The notes under the pieces: generated by a model
Databases searched by the model: none
Told to the model about the DNA's origin: nothing
Seen by the model: the letters and a program-made list of their open reading frames with translations, nothing else
Shown: positions 30,152 through 39,600 of the stretch, piece after piece
How the letters are laid out: each line of letters starts with the position of its first letter
Numbering within the stretch: position 1 is the stretch's first letter
Position numbers and translations under genes: made by a program
Assembly (NCBI GenBank): GCA_934630495.1
Contig: CAKTVW010000022.1
Coordinates: forward strand, 1-42,737
Reading direction: 5' to 3'
Length of the DNA: 42,737 nucleotides
From: an uncultured Oscillospiraceae bacterium
Lineage (GTDB): Bacteria > Bacillota > Clostridia > Oscillospirales > Oscillospiraceae

Positions 30152-30745
30152 ATGGCAAACAATACAAATCTTCCGATCACGGAGGTACAGGTGATGCTGC
30201 GCGTGCTGTACCCGAACTCGCCCCTGTCCGTCGACGGCATCTATGGGCAGGCGACGAAAACTGAGGTTGAGAAATATCAGAAGGATTACGGACTGCCGGT
30301 CACGGGCGTCGTCGATCAGGCGACGTGGGATGATATGCGCAAAAGCTATCAGCGGGAGCTTGTGCTGCTGAACAAGGCGGAGCCGCTGCAGATCGTTTTG
30401 CAGCCGCATCAGGTCTTAAAGTCCGGGTCGGACAATATCCACATGTATCTGATACAGGCGCTTCTGACGGCGCTGCACAGATTCTACGTTGACATGCCGC
30501 GTGTCGCATTCACGGGGATCCTCGATCCGCAGACGGAACGGGCGATTGTATGGTTCCAGAACAAGGTCGACGTCCCGGAGAGCGGAGAAATGGATAAACA
30601 GACATGGCGGCATCTTTCAAATCAGTATCGGCTTGTCATCGGCGACGGCACCGGAAGCTATCCCGTCAGAATTGCGCCGGGCGAACCGCCGGGAACGCGA
30701 AGCAGCAATACGACCGCTTCGGCGGCCTCGGGGCATACGGGATAA
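30152..30745 (+). CDS. Protein with two peptidoglycan-binding domains
   Basis: The 197-residue protein has two PG_binding_1 domains: about 10-65, with LSVDGIYGQATKTEVEKYQ, and about 100-165, with FTGILDPQTERAIVWFQNK. There is no catalytic domain, signal peptide or membrane segment, so it should sit in the mother cell, or in the cortex after lysis, and bind peptidoglycan. The last 30 residues are low-complexity (PGEPPGTRSSNTT). The SD is GGGGGAAG, 10 nt after the SleC-like gene. It ends a three-gene spore cortex operon. Confidence 0.88.
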   Translation: MANNTNLPITEVQVMLRVLYPNSPLSVDGIYGQATKTEVEKYQKDYGLPVTGVVDQATWDDMRKSYQRELVLLNKAEPLQIVLQPHQVLKSGSDNIHMYLIQALLTALHRFYVDMPRVAFTGILDPQTERAIVWFQNKVDVPESGEMDKQTWRHLSNQYRLVIGDGTGSYPVRIAPGEPPGTRSSNTTASAASGHTG

Positions 30746-30781
30746 CACGGATCTCCGCGCAAAGTACCGCTATAAAAAGGG

Positions 30782-30817
30782 GAGTGCCTGCTGCATAGAG
30801 CAGCAGGCACTCGTTTT
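30782..30817. terminator. Bidirectional terminator between the cortex operon and the first SLH protease
   Basis: A 12-bp stem (30782-30793 with 30801-30812) has a 7-nt loop, followed by TTTT. The opposite strand also has a T-run, so it can serve both convergent units. Confidence 0.92.
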
Positions 30818-30819
30818 GG

Positions 30820-31582
30820 TTATTTTACCACGTTCTGAACGTAGCGCATGAGGATGGTAGCGACCTGTGCGCGGGTGGCGCTGCCCTGCGGGTCGAGGAC
30901 AAGGCCCTGACCGTTGTTCGTGCCGGTGACCAGTCCCTCGGCGTTAGCCCAAGAAAGCGCTTCCTTTGCGTAGCTGCTGACCTTGGCCGTGTCGGGGAAG
31001 ACGGACAGATCGGCGCGCTTCTCGGTGTCGCAGCCGTTCTTTTCCGCATAGCGGAAGAGAATCGCCGCGATCTGCTCACGCGTGACCTTGCCGTTCGGGT
31101 CGAACTTGTTGTCGCCGATGCCGTTGACAACACCGTTCTCGGACGCCCATGCGACTGCGTCGGTGTAGTACTGACCGGCAGGAACGTCGCTGAAGCTTGC
31201 GGACTGCTTCGGAGCGGCCTTTCCGTCCAGACGCCACAGAACGGTGACGAGCATTGCGCGGGTCATATCGCCGTTGGGATCGAAGAGATCGGCGGCGGTG
31301 CCGTTAAACAGGCCGTTCTGGTTTGCGAACTTCACGCCGTCATAGAACCAGTCGTTCTCCTTGACGTCCTTGAAGGGGTTTTCCCAAGGCTTCTCGGGAC
31401 CGACCCAAGAGGGATCCTTTTCGCCGCAGCGTGTGCACTTGCCGTTTTCAAAGTTGTGACCGAGTGCGGCAACGGTCTCCTGCGCGACGAGGACTTCGTT
31501 GCAGACGGAGCAATGCTTGCCCTCGGTCAGACCCGGCTCGGTGCAGGTGGGTGCAACGGCGGCATCAATGACCTCAGTATGC
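30820..31582 (-). repeat. SLH/Cys-repeat coding block, copy 1
   Basis: From the stop codon to about 31582, this is nearly identical to 35842-36604 at a constant offset of 5022 nt. By eye, about 20 differences are seen over 700 bases, mostly silent. The similarity fades past the Cys repeat, so duplication or gene conversion is confined to the 3' part of the genes. Confidence 0.9.
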
Positions 31583-34500
31583 ACATGCTCTTTTTTAAGG
31601 GAAGTAGTGTAGTAATCGGCGATCAGCTCTTCTTTTTGCTCGGTATAGGCTTCATCACAGTAATAGATGTACAGGCGGTAGTACTGCGACGGCTTCGCAC
31701 CGGTGTCTTCAACATACTGCGTATCGTCAAAGACCCGGAAGCTGCCCTCCTCGTCGAACAGAAGGATCAAATTCTGATTTTCTGCGTTTTTGAGCGTCAT
31801 TTTAGAGCTTGTGCCCGGCTCAAAGGTCCAGTTCGCGGCGGCGTCGGGCGTGTCGACGAAGGCAAGCGCGCCGTCCTTGACGGAGAGATACTGGCCGGAG
31901 ACGCAGTTGCGCAGCGTATAAACGTCCGTGCCGGACTTCTTGACCTCGTAGCGGATCGATTTCTCGCTGGTCCAAAATTCCAGACCGGCGGTGCTGACCT
32001 CGGCGTTCGCCTCGTTGGCCAGATCGATCGCCTTGCCGTTTTCGTCCATTGCCTGCGGCTGGGAGAAGTCATAGAGCATCGTGCTGTAGTCGACATTCAT
32101 GCCGCACAGCGCCCAGATGCCCTCATAGCCGCCCCATGCGCTGGGCACATAGAAGTCGTAGTAGTCGACAAGGCCCATTTCGCCGTGCGCATAGAGCGCG
32201 TAGAACGTCGTGTCGCCGCTTACGGAAGCCTTTGCGCCGACCTTATAGACGGTGCCGTCGATCTCGCTCAGGTCCGTTGCCTTTTCGACGGGGCGCGTCG
32301 ACCAGCCGACGAACTGATAGCCCTCGAAGGTATCTCTGCAATTCGGGAGGGTATAAGAGGTACCGGTCTTGGTCTGGACCTCGGTCTTGCCGGACGGTGT
32401 TACCAGGGTGACGGTGGCATCCTTGCCGCTTTCGACAAAGAACTTGACCTGCTCGTCTTCGTTTGTTGCGTAGTCCTGCGCGGAGACGGTGACAAAGTCG
32501 TAGGCCGCGCTGATCTTGCTGACGTCAAAGACTGCCGTGCAGCTCTCGCCCGCCTTATCGGAGGAGAAGGTCTTCACGTCGAGTGCCTTGCCACTGGGAT
32601 CGGAAATGTAGATCAGGGAGAGGTACTGCTCGTCGCTTGCCGTAACGGTCAGCTTCTTGGTATCGGAATCGTAGTCGATGCTCTGAATCTTCGGGGCCGT
32701 GTAGTCCACGGTCAGATCAAAGCTCCAGGCATCCTCCTGTACGGCATCCTCGTACGGAAGCTGCGCGTCAAAGCGGATATGTACCTTTGTGCCGGAGGGA
32801 ACATAGCTCTTGGTGGCATTATCCCGGCCGTCCCAGATAAACAGGCCGTTCGCCTGCCAGCCGCTGTCGTCGTCATAATAGGCCTTGGGAACATAGGGCG
32901 TATCGTCTCTGTAGTATTCCTTGCCCGTGTCGACGTCGGTGACGGTCATAATAAGATGCTTTGCGTTGCGGAGCTGGAAGGGGAGGAGATAGAGCGTATC
33001 AGCCCAGCAGTAGTCGGCGTCGGTCAGCGGTGTGCTGAGCGCGATATGCTTTTCGTTGTAGTCGGCATCGGCCACCATGGTGTCGCCGGGATAGGTGACG
33101 GCCTTGCCGGTGGAGCTGTCGACAAGGTAACCCATGTTGGGGCTGGTGTAGAAATCAAGCAGCTCGCTGCCGTCCCAACCGAGATCCTCGTAGGTAACGG
33201 GATTGCCGTCGTCATCAATGTAAGCGACTTCATTCTTCAGCGTGGTGCGGTAGTAGAGCTGTGCCGCGGCCAGATCGCGGAAGTCGGTCGCTTCCAGAAC
33301 GGGGGCCTTCGTCCAGTCGCCGTAATAGCTCAGGAAGGTCGCCTGCGCCAGAGTACCGTCGTCGTAGTTGTTGAAAGCAATGTAGCCTTCTACATAAGTA
33401 CCGTTTTCAAAGCTCTTCAGGTAGTCAAGGACCTCCTTGCCAAGCTCCAGCTTGACATTGACGGTGACCTTGGAGTTTGCCGCAAGCGCAACGGAGGTGA
33501 CTTCCTTGCCGCCGACGGTGTAGGTGACCTTGTTCGTCGTGTTGCCGAGGGCCGTGCTGTAGAGCACCGGGCGCATATCGTTGGTGGTCGCATCCGTTTC
33601 CTCGTCGACCGTCAGACCGTCAACCATCACAAAGTCGCAGGGACTGGCGGTAAGGGCCTTGTCGGTGCCGTTGACCAGCTCGACCGCAAATTCCAGAACG
33701 CCACTCTGATCCTTGTCGTCGCCAAGCTCCTTGAGAGGGTCGGAGACATAGAAGGAGTTTTCATAAGCATTGATGGCATCGGCCGCGTTGGCAAGGCCTG
33801 CGCCCTGCTTGCGGACGGAGTAGAGCCAATAGGTCCCGTCGTTGTCGATGCCGCCCAAGCCGTTCGCGGAGCTTTCCAGCAGCGCGGTCGCCAGCTTTGC
33901 GCGTTCGGCCTTGTCGGAGATGCCTGCGTTTTTCAGGTACTGAAGAACGTTTGCGTAGGTGCCGGACATGTTCGGCGTTGCCATAGAGGTGCCGGAATAG
34001 ACGTCATAGTCCGTATCACCCGTGCAGACGGCGGAGTAGACGTTGCCGCCGACGGAGGTCATGCTCGGCTTGATCTCCAGCATCGGGTCGACGCCCCAGT
34101 TGGAGAAATCGCTCATCTGAAGCAGATAAGCGCCGTCGGTGTTTTCCGATTGGACATTGACGCGGTCGGCGACGGTCGTTACGGTCTTGACCTCGGCGGC
34201 CTTCATTGCGTCGCCCGCGCTCTTGATGACGGAAATAGCGGGAATGGCAAATTTGCTGATCTGCATACTGATCGGCAGACCGACAACATTGTCGCAGATG
34301 ATGCAGCCGATGGCGCCCGCAGCCGCAGCGTTGTTGACCTTATCCTCAAAGTTCAGGCCGCCGCGCGTTACAAGCGCGATCTTGCCGGTGACATTCAGAC
34401 CGGCGTAGTCGGACGCTTCGCCCTTGTTGGGAACAACGACATAGTCGTAGGTCGTTCCCGCAAACTTCTGATACCACAGGCCCGCTGTGGTGGAGGTCTC

Positions 34501-35772
34501 GTTGGAGGAGTCGACATAGGCGGCAAGCTGGTTCTCGTCGCCGCCGATCTCCAGAACATAGGTCGGATAAGCGGTGTTGTCGGCGGACGCGACGGAAATC
34601 GCTCCGGCATAGGTGGAGGGAGAGGCGACGGTGCCGTAGTCGGTGTATTCGGAACCGATCACGCCGTCCTTGGAATGCTTGACCATCGAATACTCGTTGC
34701 CGGCAGCGATGGAGATAACGATGCCGCTGTCAGACAGGCGGCGGTAGATGTCGCTGAACAGTTCGGTTTCCAAATCGGCGTCGTAGGTAAAGCCGTTCTG
34801 CGAACCGATGGACATGTTGATTACGTCGGCGCCGAGACGATAGGCGTCCTCCATTGCGTAGAAGTAAATATCGGAGCTGGTGCCGGTAGAGCTGTCCTTA
34901 AAGATCTTCATTGCAAGGATCTGAGCCGCAGGGGCCGCGCCGCTAAATTCGACCGCGCCGTCGTCGGCGGTCTTGTAACCGGCGGCGATAGCGGCAACGT
35001 GCGTGCCGTGGCCCTGATTGTCGCTGGCGTCATTGTCCTTGTCGGCATAGTCGTAGGCGAAGGGGATCTTCGCGCTGACATAGGTACCGTCGGCGGTGGC
35101 CTTGGAAAGATCGTCCTTGGTCAGCGCGGGATTCTTGACGAGGTCGGTGTTTTGGAATACCTCATGCGTCAGACGGACGCCGGTATCCAGAACGGCAATG
35201 ACCATGCCGTCACCGTTGTAGCCCTTGGCGTTGGCGGCCGTGTTGCCGGTGCTGCCGCCGGCATTGATCATCTTGGCCGTGGCGCTCGAGACTTCGGTAT
35301 CGGGAACGGAATACTGATTTGCAATATAGACGTTCTTAACACCGTCGATCTCGGCGATCTTGCTCAGATCGCCGTAGGCGACGTCGCAGCTAAAGCCGTT
35401 GAGCAGCGTGGTAAATTCATAGGCAAGCTCAAAGCGGATGCCGGACATTGCCTTGCGAACGGCCTGATGGCTGTCGATCAGCTTTCTGGTATAGCGGGAA
35501 GCGCCGCTGCTGTCGGTGCCTTCCACGTCGGCGGCAGGAGCGTCGTCGAGAACGACGATCGCGCGGACGATCTGCTCGGGATCGATCTTTGCCGTGATTT
35601 TTTCAAATGCCTTGACGGTGGACTCGCGCGCTTCGAGCGGAGCGCCGTCGGTCTGCTGTTTATCGGCGTCCTCCGGTACGGTAGCACCGTGCGACTCTGC
35701 TGCAAAGACAGCCGAGGGAAGGACAGAGAGGACCATTGCCAATACGAGCAGCCATGCGAAAAGCTTTTTCAT
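30820..35772 (-). CDS. S8 family serine protease with SLH anchor (1650 residues)
   Basis: The protein starts with a signal peptide (1-24) and an S8 prodomain (to about 155). The subtilisin domain has D196 (VIAVLDTG), H255 (GHGTHVA), N359 (AAGN) and S596 (SGTSMATP), with a PA insertion at about 400-545. After this come Fn3-like/C5a-peptidase-type sheets (about 690-1180) and an InlB-type B repeat (about 1190-1270). One 41-residue Cys repeat (about 1400-1450, with HCSVCNE) and three SLH domains (1465-1650) end the protein. It is an extracellular protease attached to the wall polymer. ATG 35772 has AAAGGAG. Its SLH region is almost identical to that of the neighbouring 2256-residue protease. Confidence 0.93.
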   Translation of the reverse strand: MKKLFAWLLVLAMVLSVLPSAVFAAESHGATVPEDADKQQTDGAPLEARESTVKAFEKITAKIDPEQIVRAIVVLDDAPAADVEGTDSSGASRYTRKLIDSHQAVRKAMSGIRFELAYEFTTLLNGFSCDVAYGDLSKIAEIDGVKNVYIANQYSVPDTEVSSATAKMINAGGSTGNTAANAKGYNGDGMVIAVLDTGVRLTHEVFQNTDLVKNPALTKDDLSKATADGTYVSAKIPFAYDYADKDNDASDNQGHGTHVAAIAAGYKTADDGAVEFSGAAPAAQILAMKIFKDSSTGTSSDIYFYAMEDAYRLGADVINMSIGSQNGFTYDADLETELFSDIYRRLSDSGIVISIAAGNEYSMVKHSKDGVIGSEYTDYGTVASPSTYAGAISVASADNTAYPTYVLEIGGDENQLAAYVDSSNETSTTAGLWYQKFAGTTYDYVVVPNKGEASDYAGLNVTGKIALVTRGGLNFEDKVNNAAAAGAIGCIICDNVVGLPISMQISKFAIPAISVIKSAGDAMKAAEVKTVTTVADRVNVQSENTDGAYLLQMSDFSNWGVDPMLEIKPSMTSVGGNVYSAVCTGDTDYDVYSGTSMATPNMSGTYANVLQYLKNAGISDKAERAKLATALLESSANGLGGIDNDGTYWLYSVRKQGAGLANAADAINAYENSFYVSDPLKELGDDKDQSGVLEFAVELVNGTDKALTASPCDFVMVDGLTVDEETDATTNDMRPVLYSTALGNTTNKVTYTVGGKEVTSVALAANSKVTVNVKLELGKEVLDYLKSFENGTYVEGYIAFNNYDDGTLAQATFLSYYGDWTKAPVLEATDFRDLAAAQLYYRTTLKNEVAYIDDDGNPVTYEDLGWDGSELLDFYTSPNMGYLVDSSTGKAVTYPGDTMVADADYNEKHIALSTPLTDADYCWADTLYLLPFQLRNAKHLIMTVTDVDTGKEYYRDDTPYVPKAYYDDDSGWQANGLFIWDGRDNATKSYVPSGTKVHIRFDAQLPYEDAVQEDAWSFDLTVDYTAPKIQSIDYDSDTKKLTVTASDEQYLSLIYISDPSGKALDVKTFSSDKAGESCTAVFDVSKISAAYDFVTVSAQDYATNEDEQVKFFVESGKDATVTLVTPSGKTEVQTKTGTSYTLPNCRDTFEGYQFVGWSTRPVEKATDLSEIDGTVYKVGAKASVSGDTTFYALYAHGEMGLVDYYDFYVPSAWGGYEGIWALCGMNVDYSTMLYDFSQPQAMDENGKAIDLANEANAEVSTAGLEFWTSEKSIRYEVKKSGTDVYTLRNCVSGQYLSVKDGALAFVDTPDAAANWTFEPGTSSKMTLKNAENQNLILLFDEEGSFRVFDDTQYVEDTGAKPSQYYRLYIYYCDEAYTEQKEELIADYYTTSLKKEHVHTEVIDAAVAPTCTEPGLTEGKHCSVCNEVLVAQETVAALGHNFENGKCTRCGEKDPSWVGPEKPWENPFKDVKENDWFYDGVKFANQNGLFNGTAADLFDPNGDMTRAMLVTVLWRLDGKAAPKQSASFSDVPAGQYYTDAVAWASENGVVNGIGDNKFDPNGKVTREQIAAILFRYAEKNGCDTEKRADLSVFPDTAKVSSYAKEALSWANAEGLVTGTNNGQGLVLDPQGSATRAQVATILMRYVQNVVK

Positions 35773-35797
35773 GGTGTTCTCCTTTGGATTTCTTTTT

Positions 35798-35827
35798 GGC
35801 AGCGCGGCTTTTAAGGGCCGCGCTGCC
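35798..35827 (-). other. GC-rich 5' hairpin before the first SLH protease
   Basis: An 11-bp perfect stem (35798-35808 with 35817-35827) lies between the two protease genes. On the minus strand it is followed by AAAAAG, not U residues, so it is not an intrinsic terminator. A very similar hairpin precedes the other protease (42646-42670). Confidence 0.75.
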
Positions 35828-35841
35828 GGATAATGAACGGA

Positions 35842-36604
35842 TTATTTTACCACGTTCTGAACGTAGCGCATGAGGATGGTAGCAACCTGTGCGCGGGTGG
35901 CGCTGCCCTGCGGGTCGAGGACAAGGCCCTGACCGTTGTTCGTGCCGGTGACCAGTCCCTCGGCGTTAGCCCAAGAAAGCGCTTCCTTCGCGTAATCGCT
36001 GACCTTGGCCGTATCCGGGAAGACGGACAGATCGGCGCGCTTCTCGGTGTCGCAGCCGTTCTTTTCCGCATAGCGGAAGAGGATCGCAGCGATCTGCTCA
36101 CGCGTGACCTTGCCGTTCGGGTCGAACTTGTTGTCACCGATGCCGTTGACAACACCGTTCTCGGACGCCCATGCGACCGCGTCGGTGTAGTACTGACCGA
36201 CGGGAACGTCGCTGAAGCTTGCAGACTGCTTCGGAGCGGCCTTTCCGTCCAGACGCCACAGAACGGTGACGAGCATGGCGCGGGTCATATCGCCGTTGGG
36301 ATCGAAGAGATCGGCGGCGGTGCCGTTAAACAGGCCGTTCTGGTTGGCGAACTTCACGCCGTCATAGAACCAGTCGTTCTCCTTGACGTCCTTGAAGGGG
36401 TTTTCCCAAGGCTTCTCGGGACCGACCCAAGAGGGATCCTTTTCGCCGCAGCGCGTGCACTTGCCGTCTTCAAAGTTGTGGCCGAGTGCGGCGACAGTCT
36501 CCTGCGCGACGAGGACTTCGTTGCAGACGGAGCAATGCTTGCCCTCGGTCAGGCCGGACTCGGTGCAGGTGGGGGCAACGGCGGGGTCGATGACCTCGGT
36601 GTGA
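35842..36604 (-). repeat. SLH/Cys-repeat coding block, copy 2
   Basis: Partner of 30820-31582 (offset 5022). Differences by eye are few and mostly in third codon positions. Confidence 0.9.
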
Positions 36605-39600
36605 CCCGTGGCTTCAATGACCTCCTGCGCAACGAGGATTTCGTTGCAGACGGAGCAATGCTTGCCTTCGGTCAGACCGGTCTTGGTGCAGGTGGGAGCA
36701 ACAGCGGGGTCGACAACCTCGGTGTGGCCCGTGGCTTCAATGACCTCCTGCGCAACGAGGATTTCGTTGCAGACGGAGCAGTGCTTGCCCTCGGTGAGAC
36801 CCGTCTTGGTGCAGGTGGGAGCAACGGCGGGGTCAATGACCTCGGTGTGTCCCGCTGCGGGGATGACTGTCTGCGCGACCTTGTAGTCGCAGCGCGTGCA
36901 GTGACTGCCCTCGGTCAGGCCGGACTCCGTGCAGGTCGCCGGAACGGCGGCATCCTTGACAATATCGTGGCCCAGAGCGGGGATCACGGTACCGGTCTTG
37001 AGCAATGCGCCGCAGGACTTGCAGTAGGTGTCGCCGGTGTAGCCGTCGACGGTGCAGGCGGCTGCCTTTTCGTTGCGAAGCACGGTCTCGGTATGGGCGC
37101 AATCTGCGTTCGGGTCCTTGAGCGCGACGTTATCGATCGCAATCGTGTCGCCCTCCCAGCCGTTCTTCTTCGTGTAGTTGAATGCAATGCGGGTGCCGTC
37201 CTTGCAGTACAGCGCGGGCAGCTTCAGCTCGACATGGGTCTTGAGATAGACGCTCCAATCCAGAGAGGCCATCTCCGTCTGGGCGTTCCAGAGCGGCGAC
37301 CATGTTTCGCCGCCGTCGTTGGAAACTTGGACCGTCAGGTTCATGGCTTTCTGGGTCAGCAGCTCATAGTAGCCTGCTGCAATGTCAAATTCCAGCGTTG
37401 CGCTCTTGCCGCCGAGGTCTACGGTCGGAGAGACCAGCCAAGCATCCTGCGCGGGTGCGTCGGACCAGCTCTCATAATCGTTTTCGATCAGCGCGACCTT
37501 CGTGTCATTCAGGGACTTAAAGGTCGACTGGTGCCACTGCTTGCTGCTGGAAGCGCTCTTGTTTTCGACCGTCCAGCCGCGGGTCGGGAAGTCGGCGTCC
37601 TCGAAGTCATTGTCGAAGTAAACGCCGGGCTTGCCGCTGGAAACCTTGAAGCGGGCCTCGATGGTGTGTGCGCCGGTGACGTTCTCAAAGGTGTAGCTCG
37701 TGACTGCACCGATGGAGGTGCCGTCGACCAGCACGTCGCTGATCTCGTAGCCGAGCTGTGCGGTGACGGTGAAGGTCTGGCTCTCACCCTCCTTGACGTA
37801 GGTCCGTCCTGCGGGCGTGATCGCGCCGCCCTCACCCGCGGTCGCGGTGATCTTGGCATAGCCCTCGATGTCGGTCTGGACACCAATCGCCTCAAGCTTC
37901 ACGTTGTCGATCGCGGCGATGCCGGAATAGTCTTCACCGGCAGGTCTCGTATAATGCCAGCTCAGGAGGAGATTTCCGACGCACAGCTCTTCCGGAATCG
38001 ATACAAAGGCACGATCCGCATTTACGTAGCCGACCAAAGAATCGCCGAGGGTATCTTCGGCATTCCAGATTGTCTGCCACGTGTTGCCGCCGTCTGCCGA
38101 TGCTTCAAGCGTGAAGGTGAACTCATGTCTCTTCATGCCGTAGTACGGATATGCATAGTCGAACTCAAGATTCGTATCCGTCGCCCCCAGCAGATTGACA
38201 GAAGGAGCGATCAGGCGTTCGTCCTGCTTGTTTTCGCCGGCGCTGACATAAGCAGCCTGCGTCTTATTGAGGTTGTAATAGCTGTAGCGTCTCCACGTCT
38301 CTGTGCCGCCGTCGATCTCCCAGCCCTCCGGCGGGAACTGCTCGCCTTCAAAATCCTGCTCAAAGAGGATCTCCGGTGTCTCGGGGATCAGCTCAAAACG
38401 GGCTTCAACGTAGTAGTTCTGATCGACATTTTCCAGCGTGTAGGTCGCGGTTTCGGATACGCGGCGGCCGTTGACGCGATAGGAGGCGAAGCGGTAGCCG
38501 CTGTTGGGCGTGGCCGTCAGGGCGAGGCTGCCGCCGTTGGCTACAGTCTGTACGCCGTTCGGCGAAACGCTGCCGCCCTCGGTCGCCTCAACATTGACCG
38601 TGTGGCCGGTGCTGGCGGCGGCCTTGCGGAAGGTCACATTGACGCTGTGGTCAACGCCGACCATCTCGAAGGTGTAGTAGCTGATGGAGCCGAGGTCCTT
38701 GCCGTCCACGACGAAGGAGGCAACTTCATAGCCCTCGTTCGGGGTCGCGGTAAAGGTCTTGGACGTGCCCTTGCGAACCAGAACTCTGCCGGTGGCGGAC
38801 AGCGTGCCGTTTTCGCCCGCAGCGGCATTGACGGCGATGTAGTCCTCCGCGCGGTCCTTATAGATTTTCATATCGCGGAAGCCGTACTGCGCGCCGCCCT
38901 TATTGGAGGTGTAGACGAAAGCGAAGCGGACATTATCCTTGCCTTGATAGGCATCGGGAATAACGACCTTGGCCTGCGTGTTCGTCCAGTCGGCGTAGAG
39001 GCCGGAATCATGCAGATTCCAGATGGACTCCCAGTTTTTGCCGTTATCTGCGGAGATGTAGACGTTGACATTGAAGTGCGGGTACTGGACGCAGAAGGTG
39101 TAGCTGGTGTTAAAGGTGAAGATCATGTGCGTCGGCGTATCCTGACCGGAGAGGTCGTACGCCGGAGAGTAGAGCCATTCGTTCTGATCGATCTCATCGC
39201 CGTCAACGCCTGCGAACCAATCCTCGTCGCGATACCAGCCCTTGATGGAGTTGCTCTTGGATTCGACAGACCAGCCGTCGGGCAGCCACTTGCCCTGGAA
39301 ATCCTCGGCGTAGAGGACCATATCGTCGGTGACCTCAACGTCGGCATAGTCGTCGGTGTTGTTTTTCGCTCTGAGGTAGAGCTGACGGGAGTTGCCGGCG
39401 TAGTCATGGACGGTCAGGCCGATGGACTCGCCGTAGCCGGTGATGTCGATGTCCTTGAGGACGGTGGTAGCGCCCGCGGTGTTCTCGCCGACGCCGATGG
39501 TCTTGTAGACCTTGCTGTACTTCGCGTCGGTCAGTACAACAGCTGCGACGTACTGATTATCCGTGAGGGTGATCGTCGCGTAGTAGCGGCCCTCGGACTC

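Noticed and set aside
30820..35772. The SLH proteases as the Csp proteases that activate SleC
   Set aside because: Csp proteases are spore proteins without SLH domains. These have signal peptides, PA domains and wall anchors, and lie on the opposite strand with their own leaders.
36485..36968. CRISPR-like regular repeats
   Set aside because: The units are adjacent without spacers and stay in frame in the protease gene, so they are coding repeats.
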